Shown here in pieces: positions 48,787-57,590 of a stretch of DNA of 64,000 nucleotides (positions are counted from its first letter, which is position 1; each line of letters begins with the position of its first letter). Both the position numbers and the translations under genes were made by a program. Below the pieces are notes generated by a model that saw only the letters and a list, made by a program, of their open reading frames with translations, did no database searches and was not told the DNA's origin. This DNA is from Phyllobacterium sp. T1293 (GTDB taxonomy: Bacteria > Pseudomonadota > Alphaproteobacteria > Rhizobiales > Rhizobiaceae): positions 2,981,001 through 3,045,000 of the forward strand of contig NZ_CP088273.1 of the NCBI RefSeq assembly GCF_020731415.2, written 5' to 3'.

Positions 48787-48951
48787 TGTATGTCCTTGCT
48801 ATTATCTACGGGCCAAGCGGATACAAGATGAGACACGTACCAGCAGCGACGCCGTGAAATTGCCCGTCTCCGGGCGCTGTTCGTTTCGCATCCACTGTCC
48901 TGTTTGCCTTGTGAACATTCGGCTTTTGCGATCTTGGCGAAGAGTAAATAA

Positions 48952-48961
48952 TAATATATTA
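48952..48961. promoter_or_regulatory. Predicted hexuronate operator, copy 3 (uxaC / gntR)
   Basis: TAATATATTA in the 301-bp region between divergent uxaC (start 48786) and the gntR gene (start 49088), so one site could control both. This gap holds no other recognisable feature. Confidence 0.6.
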
Positions 48962-49087
48962 GTATGTCAACTGGATCGATGTGCTCTGAAATCGTTTGCT
49001 TTGCGGCTGGAGACACTATGATTTCGCGCGGAATTCTACCATTCATTGCGGTAGATTCATTCGTGACACAGGAAATGGAGCGCTGGA

Positions 49088-49864
49088 ATGACAGCACAGA
49101 ACCGGGGAGAAAAGAGTTTGGCCGTGGCGACACTGGCTGAACCTGATACCTCAGCACGGGACAATGCAGCCGGCTTTGCCAAGACAGGCGCTCGCGGCGC
49201 ACCGGCCGGGCGGATGACAACTGCTACGGCGATCTATCGCGAACTGCATGCCGCCATCGTCTCGATGCAGATGACACCCGGAACCGCGCTCAATGAAAAA
49301 GTGCTGACGGAACGTTTTGGTGTCAGCCGCACCCCCGTGCGTGAGGCACTGATCCGGCTGGTGGAAGACGGGCTTGTCGATGTCTTTCCGCAATCGGGAA
49401 CCTTTGTCGCCCGCATACCCGTTGCGCTTATTCCGGAAGCTGTGGTCATTCGTCAGGCGCTTGAAGGCGCGACCGTCGAACGCGCCGCTGCGGTTGCCAC
49501 GGCAAAGGATATTGAATGGCTGGACGAAATTCTCGCGCGTCAGCAGTTTTTTGCCGATCGGCAGAATATGAGTGCATTTCATGAGGCCGATGAAGCCTTT
49601 CATGAGGCCATAGCAGGCATTTCGGGCCATCCCGGCATCTGGCACTATCTGAAGCCGGTGAAAGTGCAGATCGATCGGGCCCGCAGGATGACATTGCCTG
49701 CGCTTGGCCGCATGGAACATGTGCTGGCCGAACACCAGATCATCCGCAATGCCATCGAGAATCATGACGTACTAGCCGCCTGCGCGGCCATGAAACAGCA
49801 TTTGAATGCCGTCATTCCCGATATTGATGAATTGAGAAAAAGCCATCCGGGTTCATTCGTCTGA
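49088..49864 (+). CDS. GntR/FCD-family regulator of uronate genes
   Basis: A 258-residue regulator: N-terminal extension (about 1-42), winged helix (about 45-110; LTERFGVSRTPVREALIRLV), then an all-helical FCD ligand-binding domain (about 120-245) with HEADEAFHEAI and EHVLAEHQIIRNAIENHD carrying the usual metal/ligand residues. FCD regulators such as UxuR/ExuR bind uronates. It is divergent from uxaC, is followed by uxuA 33 bp later, and its likely operator is TAATATATTA. Confidence 0.9.
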   Translation: MTAQNRGEKSLAVATLAEPDTSARDNAAGFAKTGARGAPAGRMTTATAIYRELHAAIVSMQMTPGTALNEKVLTERFGVSRTPVREALIRLVEDGLVDVFPQSGTFVARIPVALIPEAVVIRQALEGATVERAAAVATAKDIEWLDEILARQQFFADRQNMSAFHEADEAFHEAIAGISGHPGIWHYLKPVKVQIDRARRMTLPALGRMEHVLAEHQIIRNAIENHDVLAACAAMKQHLNAVIPDIDELRKSHPGSFV

Positions 49865-49897
49865 GCCCGGCGATTACAGAAAATGACGGAGGACTGA

Positions 49898-51088
49898 ATG
49901 CGTCAGGCATGGAGATGGTTTGGCCCAAAAGCCGGTGTAACACTGGATAATGTGCGCCAAGCCGGAGCGACCGATATTGTATCGGCGCTGCACGAAGTAC
50001 CGATCGGTCAGGCCTGGACCGAGAAGCAGGTGCATGAACGCAAGTCCCTCATCGAAACAACGCCCGCCGGGCGTATTCCGCTCACATGGTCTGTGGTCGA
50101 GAGCATTCCGATTCCCGATGCGGTCAAACGCTTGGGCGGTGCGGCAAAGCAGGAAATCGCCGCATGGATCGCCAGCATGGAAGCCCTTGCCGCCAATGAT
50201 ATCCGCGTTATCTGCTACAATTTCATGCCCGTGGTTGATTGGTGCCGCACGGACCTCGATTACGTGACGCCGACAGGTTCAACCGCGATGCGGTTCGATC
50301 ACAACACGTTCGCGGTGTTCGATCTGCATATCCTGCAGCGCAAGAATGCTGAAGCTGCCTATTCACAGGCGGACAGGGACATTGCCGCTGCGCTTTATGC
50401 CGAGATGAGCGGCCAGGAGATTGCGGACCTTACCCGCAATATCGCCAGCGCGCTGCCGGGTTCGACCACCGAACCCCTGACCGTTCCGGCCTTCCGCGAC
50501 AAGCTTGAAGCCTATGCGGGTATTGACGCCAACAAACTGCGCCAGCATCTGATCGAATTTCTTGAAGCGGTTGCGCCTGTTGCCGACGGCCTTCGCGTCA
50601 AGTTGACCCTGCATCCGGATGATCCGCCCCGTCCGCTTTTTGGCCTGCCGCGCATTGCGTCGACGGAAGCCGATTATGCTGCTTTGTTCGATGCGGTTCC
50701 GTCCGCAGCCAATGGCATGTGTTTCTGTACGGGAAGCCTCGGCGTCAGGGCTGATAACGACCTGCCAAAGATTGCCCGGCGCTTTGCCTCGCGCATCCAC
50801 TTTTCGCATTTGCGCGCGACCACCCGCGAAGGCGATGGCCGCAGCTTCCACGAAGCAGCGCATCTGGAAGGCGATGTGGATATGGTGGCCGTGTTGAAAG
50901 AACTGATCACCGAAGATCGCAAGCGCAGTACATCGGACAGTATCATCTTCCGCTCCGACCACGGTCATCGCATGCTTGATGATCTCAACAAAGAAGTTAC
51001 ACCGGGCTATCCGGCCATTGGCCGCCTGCGGGGTCTGGCTGAATTGCGCGGCATCATTCACGCTCTGGAGGCTGCCCCGTCTCTCTGA
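49898..51088 (+). CDS. uxuA: Mannonate dehydratase
   Basis: Dehydrates D-mannonate to 2-keto-3-deoxygluconate in glucuronate catabolism. The 396-residue protein has WRWFGPKAGVTLDNVRQAGA at the N-terminus, CYNFMPVVDWCRTDLDY, KLTLHPDDPPRPLFGLPRI (metal-binding His) and HFSHLRATTREGD. It shares an operon with the GntR regulator and has a strong GGAGG site. A terminator follows at 51117-51145. Confidence 0.95.
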   Translation: MRQAWRWFGPKAGVTLDNVRQAGATDIVSALHEVPIGQAWTEKQVHERKSLIETTPAGRIPLTWSVVESIPIPDAVKRLGGAAKQEIAAWIASMEALAANDIRVICYNFMPVVDWCRTDLDYVTPTGSTAMRFDHNTFAVFDLHILQRKNAEAAYSQADRDIAAALYAEMSGQEIADLTRNIASALPGSTTEPLTVPAFRDKLEAYAGIDANKLRQHLIEFLEAVAPVADGLRVKLTLHPDDPPRPLFGLPRIASTEADYAALFDAVPSAANGMCFCTGSLGVRADNDLPKIARRFASRIHFSHLRATTREGDGRSFHEAAHLEGDVDMVAVLKELITEDRKRSTSDSIIFRSDHGHRMLDDLNKEVTPGYPAIGRLRGLAELRGIIHALEAAPSL

Positions 51089-51116
51089 CCGTCTCCGAGA
51101 CCCAGCTGGTTTGAAG

Positions 51117-51145
51117 AGCCCGGCATCGTCGTGCCGGGGCTTTTT
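51117..51145 (+). terminator. Terminator after uxuA
   Basis: AGCCCGGCA / TGCCGGGGCT stem with one bulged base, followed by TTTTT. The 370 bp between here and the rlpA-type gene at 51518 hold no gene I can support; they are somewhat AT-rich. Confidence 0.85.
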
Positions 51146-51517
51146 CATTTTTACCGTTAATTTTGATTAACGCTTTTGCGCCCGAAACGGCGGTTTTGGA
51201 GTCTTCGCTTAGTTTTTCGTTCAGTATTAATCACATTGTCGCCATATTTCGTCACGAACGAACACAACAGGCCAGTTGTTCCAAGCATCACCAATCACGT
51301 TTTGAGTCATAATAAGACAAATTTTTTGAATGACTTGGCTCATCTTGCCGGATTTGCTCAGGGATATTTCCTTATCGAGCCACCTCGAGGCCACATTTAC
51401 CCAAAATAGAAGAGACCACTCATTCACGTGACGATCTACTTGCCCAGGATCATTCTCAAGCGTGTGTCTTCAGTCTGGCAATTCCTGCCACGGGCCGTTT
51501 AAAGTGCGAATTTCAAT

Positions 51518-51877
51518 ATGGTCTCCATTGCAAGTATCCGTAAGGTACTTTCTGCAACCATGCTTCTTTTGATGTTTGGTATCGTTTCAGCAAATGCCGG
51601 TTCCGCCTGTGGTGGCGCTTCCTGGTATGCCCTTCATTCCAAGACCGCCTCTGGCGAGAGAATGAATCCCTCCGCTCTCACAGCTGCTCATCGCACTTTG
51701 CCTTTCGGCTCCAAGGTGAAAGTCACCAACCAGCGCAACGGCAAGTCGATCGTCGTGCGCATCAATGATCGTGGTCCGTTTATCAAAGGCCGCGTTATCG
51801 ATCTGTCCAAGGGCGCTGCAAACCGTCTCGGTTTTGTTGGTGCCGGCCATACCAATATCTGCATGGCCAAGCTCTAA
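51518..51877 (+). CDS. RlpA-like septal ring protein (DPBB domain)
   Basis: A 119-residue exported protein with a signal peptide (about 1-27, ending ANA-GS) and a single double-psi beta-barrel domain: [53 protein letters not shown] and [15 protein letters not shown]. This is the RlpA core, a lytic transglycosylase domain, without the SPOR domain of full-length RlpA. The start has no clear ribosome site; ATG 51560 is an alternative that would shorten the signal. Activity on peptidoglycan is inferred from the family. Confidence 0.87.
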   Translation: MVSIASIRKVLSATMLLLMFGIVSANAGSACGGASWYALHSKTASGERMNPSALTAAHRTLPFGSKVKVTNQRNGKSIVVRINDRGPFIKGRVIDLSKGAANRLGFVGAGHTNICMAKL

Positions 51878-52013
51878 TATCGCTTTCTGTACCCGTGCCT
51901 GACAGGTCCGGGTACAGACGTCCACAATATCTTGATCGCGGTTCAGGATTGACCTTGACCATTGAACGTGACATCGCCATGTCAACACTCCTAATCCTGT
52001 CGGGGGACGTTCC

Positions 52014-52955
52014 ATGGCACTGAAAGTTGCGGTCCAGATGGACCATATCAATTCAATCCGGATCGCAGGCGATACAAGCTTTGCATTGTGCCTTGAGGCA
52101 CAGGCGCGCGGCCACACGCTCTATCACTACACGCCCGATAGGCTGAGCATGCGCGATGGCGTCGTTCGCGCCCGCGTTGAAGAGCTGAAGGTTCGCGACA
52201 TCGAAGGTGATCACTTCACTCTCGGCGAACAGATTTCGCGCGATCTGTCGGAAATGGATGTGGTGCTGCTGCGGCAGGACCCGCCTTTCGATATGAACTA
52301 TATTACGACAACGCATCTGCTTGAGCGTATTCACCCGAAAACGCTTGTCGTCAATGACCCGGCCTGGGTGCGCAACAGCCCGGAAAAAATCTTTGTCACG
52401 GAATTCCCTGACCTTATGCCGGATACGCTGATCACCAAAGATCCGCAGGAAATCATGAATTTCCGCAAGGAGTTCGGCGATATCATCCTCAAGCCGCTTT
52501 ATGGCAATGGCGGTGCCGGCGTGTTCCATCTTGCTGATGGCGACCGCAATCTGACTTCGCTTCTGGAAATGTTCGGTCAGATGTTCCGCGAGCCAATCAT
52601 TGCCCAGCGTTACCTCAAGGATGTGCGCGCTGGTGATAAGCGCATCATCCTGATCGACGGTGAACCTGTCGGCGCGATCAACCGTGTGCCTTCCGAAAGC
52701 GATGCCCGCTCCAACATGCATGTGGGCGGTCGCGCAGAAAAGACCGAGCTGACCGAGCGCGAACGTGAGATTTGCGCGCGCATCGGCCCATCTTTGCGTG
52801 AACGCGGCTTCATCCTCGTCGGTATCGATGTCATCGGTGACTACATGACCGAGATCAACGTCACGTCGCCCACCGGCGTGCGCGAAGTGAAGCGCTTTGG
52901 CGGCGCCGATATTGCAGCGCTGTTCTGGGACGCGGTGGAAGCCAAGCGGCGCTAA
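52014..52955 (+). CDS. gshB: Glutathione synthetase
   Basis: Joins gamma-glutamylcysteine and glycine with ATP. The 313-residue ATP-grasp protein has [20 protein letters not shown], the flexible loop [30 protein letters not shown] and the C-terminal [20 protein letters not shown]. The ATG is preceded by GGGGGA. It overlaps the convergent LysR gene by 4 bp. Confidence 0.96.
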   Translation: MALKVAVQMDHINSIRIAGDTSFALCLEAQARGHTLYHYTPDRLSMRDGVVRARVEELKVRDIEGDHFTLGEQISRDLSEMDVVLLRQDPPFDMNYITTTHLLERIHPKTLVVNDPAWVRNSPEKIFVTEFPDLMPDTLITKDPQEIMNFRKEFGDIILKPLYGNGGAGVFHLADGDRNLTSLLEMFGQMFREPIIAQRYLKDVRAGDKRIILIDGEPVGAINRVPSESDARSNMHVGGRAEKTELTEREREICARIGPSLRERGFILVGIDVIGDYMTEINVTSPTGVREVKRFGGADIAALFWDAVEAKRR

Positions 52956-53851
52956 CTGCGCCGTTCACGTTCCATCGCTTCAAGAATATCGACAAAGGCG
53001 CGCACGCGCGCCGGCCGGAACTTTGCCGGTGGATAAACCGCATGAATTCCGCCGGATGGTAGTGACCATTCCGGCAATACCCGCACCAACCGGCCACCGG
53101 CAATATCATCAGCCACCTGATAGTCGGGCATAACGGCAAGCCCGATGCCCGCCAGCACGCAGACATAGCTGGCTTCGGTGCCATTGGCAGTCACAACGGG
53201 CTTGCCTGATATAGTCACGGTTTTGTCCGCGCTTGAAAACAACCAACGCAGCGGCTCCTTCAACGCGCCATTGGCGATCCATTTGGCGTCTTCCAGAGCT
53301 TCCGGATGATTGGCAGAACGCATTCGTGCGGCATAGGCTGGCGAACAGACGAGATGCTGTTCGAAGGTGCCGATGCGCCGGGCCTGCGCGCTGGAATCCT
53401 CCAGCCAGCCGACACGGATCGACAGATCCAGCTCGTTATCGACCAGATCGAATTTGACGTCGGTGAATTTCAGATCGACCTTCATCTGCGGATAACGCTC
53501 AATATATAGCGCCACGGCTGGCGCCACGATTTTCGCGCCATAATCCAGCGGCGCAGTCAGCATGAGTGTTCCCGCGGGTGTACCCGTCTCGGATGAAACC
53601 TCATCAATCGCATTCTCCGCTTCGCGCAGGACAATAATACAACGTTCATAGAACCGGCGTCCTGCCTCGGTCGCCCGCAATCGCCGCGTGGTGCGGATGA
53701 GAAGCGCCGTGCCCAGTTCCTCCTCCAGCTTCGACAATTGATGGCTGACGACAGCCTTGGCCACCCCAAGCCGGTCTGCGGCGGCGGTAAAGGAACCCAT
53801 ATCGACAACAGTGACGAAATAGATGAAGCGATTGAAACTGACCGAAGGCAT
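52952..53851 (-). CDS. LysR-family transcriptional regulator
   Basis: A 299-residue LTTR: N-terminal HTH ([20 protein letters not shown], about 17-36) with the linker helix [18 protein letters not shown], then a LysR substrate-binding domain from about 90. It resembles the rhizobial DsdC/CrgA-type branch by its early sequence, without assigned ligand. It is divergent from the MBL-fold gene, with 119 bp between starts containing two adjacent dyads, and probably regulates it. Confidence 0.9.
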   Translation of the reverse strand: MPSVSFNRFIYFVTVVDMGSFTAAADRLGVAKAVVSHQLSKLEEELGTALLIRTTRRLRATEAGRRFYERCIIVLREAENAIDEVSSETGTPAGTLMLTAPLDYGAKIVAPAVALYIERYPQMKVDLKFTDVKFDLVDNELDLSIRVGWLEDSSAQARRIGTFEQHLVCSPAYAARMRSANHPEALEDAKWIANGALKEPLRWLFSSADKTVTISGKPVVTANGTEASYVCVLAGIGLAVMPDYQVADDIAGGRLVRVLPEWSLPSGGIHAVYPPAKFRPARVRAFVDILEAMERERRS

Positions 53852-53867
53852 GGTTGCGCTCTATTAT

Positions 53868-53891
53868 CTGATTTAATCAGACAGTTTGTCT
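53868..53891. promoter_or_regulatory. Two adjacent dyads between the LysR and MBL-fold genes
   Basis: CTGATT-T-AATCAG (53868-53880) is followed at once by AGACA-GTT-TGTCT (53879-53891). They lie 17-40 bp from the LysR start and 80-103 bp before the MBL-fold start, a usual place for an LTTR binding site. Confidence 0.45.
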
Positions 53892-53970
53892 CTTTGATCA
53901 GGATTTTTCAAGAAACCTTTCCGTGTCAGTGTTCGGCCTCACACCGAGAAACCGATTAAGGAATGAAACT

Positions 53971-54882
53971 GTGCGAACCCTTCTGACAAGACGCGATACG
54001 ATGAAATCCATTCTGGCTGCCAGTGTTGTGGCCGCTCTTCAGCCGCTCGGCACCTTAGCTGCAAGAGCCGCTGCGAAACTGGAATGGACTTATTTTCAGG
54101 CGGATGAGAATGGTTTTCGCCGCACGCCCGTGCTGTTGACCGGTGAAAAGGAAGCGATATTGCTTGATGGTGGGTTTACATTGTCCGATGGACGTGGTGT
54201 TGCCGATGCCATCAAAGCCACCGGCAAGACGTTGACGACGATTTATGTCAGCTGTAGCGATCCTGACTACTATTTTGGTCTGCGTCCCATCGTTGATGCT
54301 TTCCCGAAGGCAAAGGTGATTGCTGCCAGCGCGACGGTCGAAGCTATCAAAGGTAATGTGCAGGGCAAGCTTGATGTCTGGGGCCCGCAACTCAAGGACA
54401 ATGGCCCGAAAGTATTGGCAGATGTGGTCATCCCGGAAGCATCAGATGTGGCTTCGCTTGAGCTTGAGGGCAACACGATAGAAGTGATAACTGTCAAAGA
54501 CCTGAAAGACCGCCGCTATCTCTGGGTGCCAAGCCTTGAAGCGGTCTTTGGCGGCGTTCTGGTATCATCCGGTGTCCATGTCTGGGTTGCGGATGAACCG
54601 ACAACGGATGACCGGAAGAAGTGGATTGCGGCACTTGATGAAATCACTGCCCGTAAGCCCAAGATTGTTGTGCCATCCCATCAGGCTACCAATGCGCCGC
54701 AGGGTGTTGATGCGGTGAAATTCACCCGCGACTATCTCGAAACATTCAATACCGAAGCTGAAAAAGCCAAGACAAGCGGCGAACTGATCTCGGCAATGAA
54801 AACGCATTACCCTGACCTTCTCGATGTCTCGTCGCTCGAGCTTGGTGCCAAGGTTGCCAAGGGCGAGATGAAGTGGGGCTGA
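53971..54882 (+). CDS. Exported MBL-fold protein with degenerate metal site
   Basis: A 303-residue exported metallo-beta-lactamase-fold protein. The N-terminus LLTRRDTMKSILAAS with a hydrophobic run ending ARA is a plausible twin-arginine signal. The canonical metal motif (T-H-x-H-x-D-H) reads S-C-S-D-P-D-Y here (IYVSCSDPDYYFGL), and the later GD aspartate is a Gly (VFGGVLV); only the final His in VVPSHQ is clear. So several zinc ligands are missing. I chose the GTG at 53971, which has AAGGA nine bases upstream, over ATG 53923. The function is unknown. Confidence 0.78.
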   Translation: MRTLLTRRDTMKSILAASVVAALQPLGTLAARAAAKLEWTYFQADENGFRRTPVLLTGEKEAILLDGGFTLSDGRGVADAIKATGKTLTTIYVSCSDPDYYFGLRPIVDAFPKAKVIAASATVEAIKGNVQGKLDVWGPQLKDNGPKVLADVVIPEASDVASLELEGNTIEVITVKDLKDRRYLWVPSLEAVFGGVLVSSGVHVWVADEPTTDDRKKWIAALDEITARKPKIVVPSHQATNAPQGVDAVKFTRDYLETFNTEAEKAKTSGELISAMKTHYPDLLDVSSLELGAKVAKGEMKWG

Positions 54883-55038
54883 TTGCCCCTATCCTCAACC
54901 GATAAGCAACGCCAGCCTGATCGCTGGCGCTGCTTTGCTCGCGTTCCCCTAACGTTCTTGTCATGCCGCGCAAATTGTGATGAGGTGCCATTATTGGCAC
55001 TATTCATTTTTTGACGCGATATTTTCAAGGAACGATTG

Positions 55039-56571
55039 ATGGTCACCCGCGTGCGTACCGTCGCATTTCAAGGCATTGAGGCCCAACCTGTCGATGTGCA
55101 GGTCATGATCTCTCCCGGTAAAATGGGCATCCACATTGTCGGCCTGCCAGATAAGGCGGTGGCTGAAAGCCGTGAGCGCGTGCAGGCGGCGCTGCATGCT
55201 TCAGGGCTTTCCCTGCCGCCGAAGAAAGTGACCGTCAATCTCGCTCCGGCAGACCTGCCGAAGGAGGGTAGCCATTACGACCTGCCGATCGCCGTGGGTT
55301 TGATGGCGGGGCTTGGCGCCATGCCAGCCGATGCGCTGCAATCCTACGTCGTGCTTGGCGAGCTGTCGCTTGATGGAACGATCACGCATGTGGCAGGCGT
55401 CCTGCCCGCAGCAATCTCCGCCAACCGGCAGGATCGCGGTTTGATCTGTCCCGCTCCCTGCGGACCCGAAGCGGCATGGGCGGGCGAAGACATCGATATT
55501 CTGGCGCCGCGCAGCCTCATCAGCCTTGCCAACCATTTTCGCGGCCATCAGGTGCTGTCGCGCCCTGAACCTGCCATGCACGCCAATGCGCCAGATTTGC
55601 CCGATCTGGCTGATATCCGAGGTCAGGAAAGTGCCCGGCGCGCGCTGGAGATTGCCGCCGCAGGCGGTCATAACCTCCTCATGATTGGTCCTCCCGGTTC
55701 AGGCAAGTCCATGCTGGCGCAGCGGCTTCCCTCCATCCTGCCGCCACTCCTGCCGCGCGAGCTTCTCGAGGTCTCCATGATTGCCTCGGTTGCCGGTGAA
55801 TTGCTGGGTGGTAAACTGACGGATCGACGCCCCTTTCGTGCGCCGCACCATTCCGCCTCCATGGCTGCTATGGTGGGCGGTGGTATTCGTGCCCGGCCGG
55901 GCGAAGTCTCTCTGGCCCATCGCGGCGTGCTGTTTCTCGATGAGTTTCCGGAATTTACACCGCAGGTGCTCGACTCCCTGCGACAACCGCTTGAAACGGG
56001 TGATTGCATGATCGCCCGCGCCAATCACCGTATTTCCTATCCGGCACAGATCCAGCTTGTGGCAGCCATGAACCCCTGCCGCTGCGGGATGGCAGGCGAA
56101 CCGGGGCACCGCTGTGCCAGAGGACCGCGCTGCCAGCAGGACTATCAGGCGCGTGTTTCCGGGCCGCTGCTTGATCGCATTGATCTTCGTATTGATGTTC
56201 CCGCCGTCAGTGCGTCCGATCTCATCCATCGCCCAGCCTCTGAAAGCAGCGCATCCGTTGCTGTGCGGGTCGCCCGTGCCCGAGACATCCAGAAGCGGCG
56301 CTACGAGGCATTGGGAATTCCTGCCGTGACAGTGAATGCTCATTGCCCTGTCGCGCTGATCGAAGACGTCGCCAAGCCTGATGGAGCGGGGCTAGCGCTG
56401 TTGCGGCAAGCGGCGGAGCAGATGCGCTTTTCCGCACGCGGCTATCACAGGGTCCTTAAAGTTGCGCGAACGCTGGCCGATCTGGAAGGCGCGGAGGCTG
56501 TCGGGCGTATTCACGTGGCGGAAGCGATTTCATACCGCATGGCACAGGACGCGGCCAATCAAGCCGCCTGA
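55039..56571 (+). CDS. comM: YifB/ComM-family Mg-chelatase-like AAA ATPase
   Basis: ComM is a hexameric helicase that helps branch migration during natural transformation; YifB homologues are widespread. The 510-residue protein has an N-terminal Lon-like domain (about 1-170), Walker A GPPGSGKSMLAQRLPSILPP, the family motif RPFRAPHHSAS, Walker B GVLFLDEFPEF, and a C-terminal part with a zinc motif CRCGMAGEPGHRCARGPRC. I start it at ATG 55039. It has an AAGGA site and no close operon partner. Confidence 0.93.
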   Translation: MVTRVRTVAFQGIEAQPVDVQVMISPGKMGIHIVGLPDKAVAESRERVQAALHASGLSLPPKKVTVNLAPADLPKEGSHYDLPIAVGLMAGLGAMPADALQSYVVLGELSLDGTITHVAGVLPAAISANRQDRGLICPAPCGPEAAWAGEDIDILAPRSLISLANHFRGHQVLSRPEPAMHANAPDLPDLADIRGQESARRALEIAAAGGHNLLMIGPPGSGKSMLAQRLPSILPPLLPRELLEVSMIASVAGELLGGKLTDRRPFRAPHHSASMAAMVGGGIRARPGEVSLAHRGVLFLDEFPEFTPQVLDSLRQPLETGDCMIARANHRISYPAQIQLVAAMNPCRCGMAGEPGHRCARGPRCQQDYQARVSGPLLDRIDLRIDVPAVSASDLIHRPASESSASVAVRVARARDIQKRRYEALGIPAVTVNAHCPVALIEDVAKPDGAGLALLRQAAEQMRFSARGYHRVLKVARTLADLEGAEAVGRIHVAEAISYRMAQDAANQAA

Positions 56572-56586
56572 ATTCGCAAAAAGAAA

Positions 56587-56610
56587 ATGCCGGACTTTTC
56601 GATCCGGCAT
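56587..56610 (-). terminator. Terminator for the BTLCP gene
   Basis: ATGCCGGA / TCCGGCAT stem with an eight-base loop; on the minus strand it is followed by TTTTCTTTTT. It lies 24 bp after the BTLCP stop and also close to the end of the convergent comM gene. Confidence 0.75.
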
Positions 56611-56633
56611 ATCCTGAATACTTTAGCCTCGAT

Positions 56634-57257
56634 TTAGCGGACCGAGCCCACAAGAATATTGCTTGGCGCTTCGATGCTGACCCAGCGGCCCGTGTTGTTC
56701 GTGGCCTGACGCTTGAGGTAGGTATATTCGGTTTCCGACCAGTTCTTGACACCATCTGCAAGATTATCGAGGACGAAATCGCCGGTGTCGGTGCGTACAG
56801 TCAGAACCGCATGACCTTCGCCATCAGGCTTGCGCACCACGGTGATCAGAAGATCCGCCGGTGAAATGCCTGCCTGCATCAGTTCGCGGCGCTTTTCCAG
56901 AACATAGTCTTCACAATCACCAACATTACCAACCTTGTCAGGATAGCCCCAATATTCCTCGACACCGTAAATTTCCATATCCGTCAAAGGCTTGACAGTC
57001 TGGTTGACATGGCTGTTGACGTTGACGATCAGTTCCCAGAAATCACGGGTCATCTTGGCTGGAGCAACGTTGCGGCTGCGCACCGAGCACTCGTCTGGCA
57101 GGCGCTTGCAGAACTCATAATGACCGATCGGCTGGGATGTCAGGCCGCCGGTCTGCATGAAAGGTTCGGCTGCGGAAGCGGTATTTGCGACGAGCACACC
57201 AGCGAAAAATGCCGCTGCGAACCCCATCGACTTCAAAATCTTTACCGCTCCGAACAT
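56634..57257 (-). CDS. BTLCP-family transglutaminase-like cysteine protease
   Basis: A 207-residue exported protein of the bacterial transglutaminase-like cysteine proteinase family (PF06035). It has a signal peptide (about 1-30, ending ASA-AE) and the triad Cys115 (GDCEDYVLEKR), His149 (EGHAVLTV) and Asp164 (FVLDNL). In other bacteria the related LapG cleaves a surface adhesin, usually beside a LapD-type gene, but none is here. It has an N-terminal Cys pair (EFCKRLPDEC). The 333 bp upstream up to 57590 are AT-rich and hold no gene. Confidence 0.92.
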   Translation of the reverse strand: MFGAVKILKSMGFAAAFFAGVLVANTASAAEPFMQTGGLTSQPIGHYEFCKRLPDECSVRSRNVAPAKMTRDFWELIVNVNSHVNQTVKPLTDMEIYGVEEYWGYPDKVGNVGDCEDYVLEKRRELMQAGISPADLLITVVRKPDGEGHAVLTVRTDTGDFVLDNLADGVKNWSETEYTYLKRQATNNTGRWVSIEAPSNILVGSVR

Positions 57258-57538
57258 GCTTTACTCCGAACCCAACCAGCCTTCGTTAACAAAACGTTAA
57301 TGTCGGGAGGGGATATGAGTCAATCACAATGGCGCCACGATCCCGCCATTGTTAATATATGGTTAAAATTTGAACTTCCTAGATTTTGACGAAAATTTGA
57401 AGGTTGTACGCTGCGATCACTTGCAACCAGCAGGAGATTAAGGTGTTGCGTCCGGCCTGTGTATAATTCACAGCCTTATCAGCAATCATTTGAATTCATT
57501 GAGTTTTATTGAATAATTCGAAGGTCATAACAAGCAGA

Positions 57539-57563
57539 TGCCGGAAGAACCAGTCTTCCGGCA
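57539..57563. repeat. Perfect hairpin downstream of phaZ
   Basis: TGCCGGAAGA / TCTTCCGGCA, ten perfect pairs with an ACCAG loop, 28 bp after the phaZ stop. It may terminate or stabilise the phaZ message, although the T run on the minus strand is weak. Confidence 0.6.
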
Positions 57564-57590
57564 ATTCTGTTTTATGTCCCAAAACTGTGT

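Noticed and set aside
51146..51517. Possible small RNA or small gene after uxuA
   Set aside because: A short frame at 51176-51409 has no ribosome site or protein-like composition, and no promoter-terminator pair was visible.
57258..57538. AT-rich interval considered as a remnant of a mobile element
   Set aside because: No inverted repeats, transposase fragments or coding remnants could be seen apart from the hairpin downstream of phaZ.
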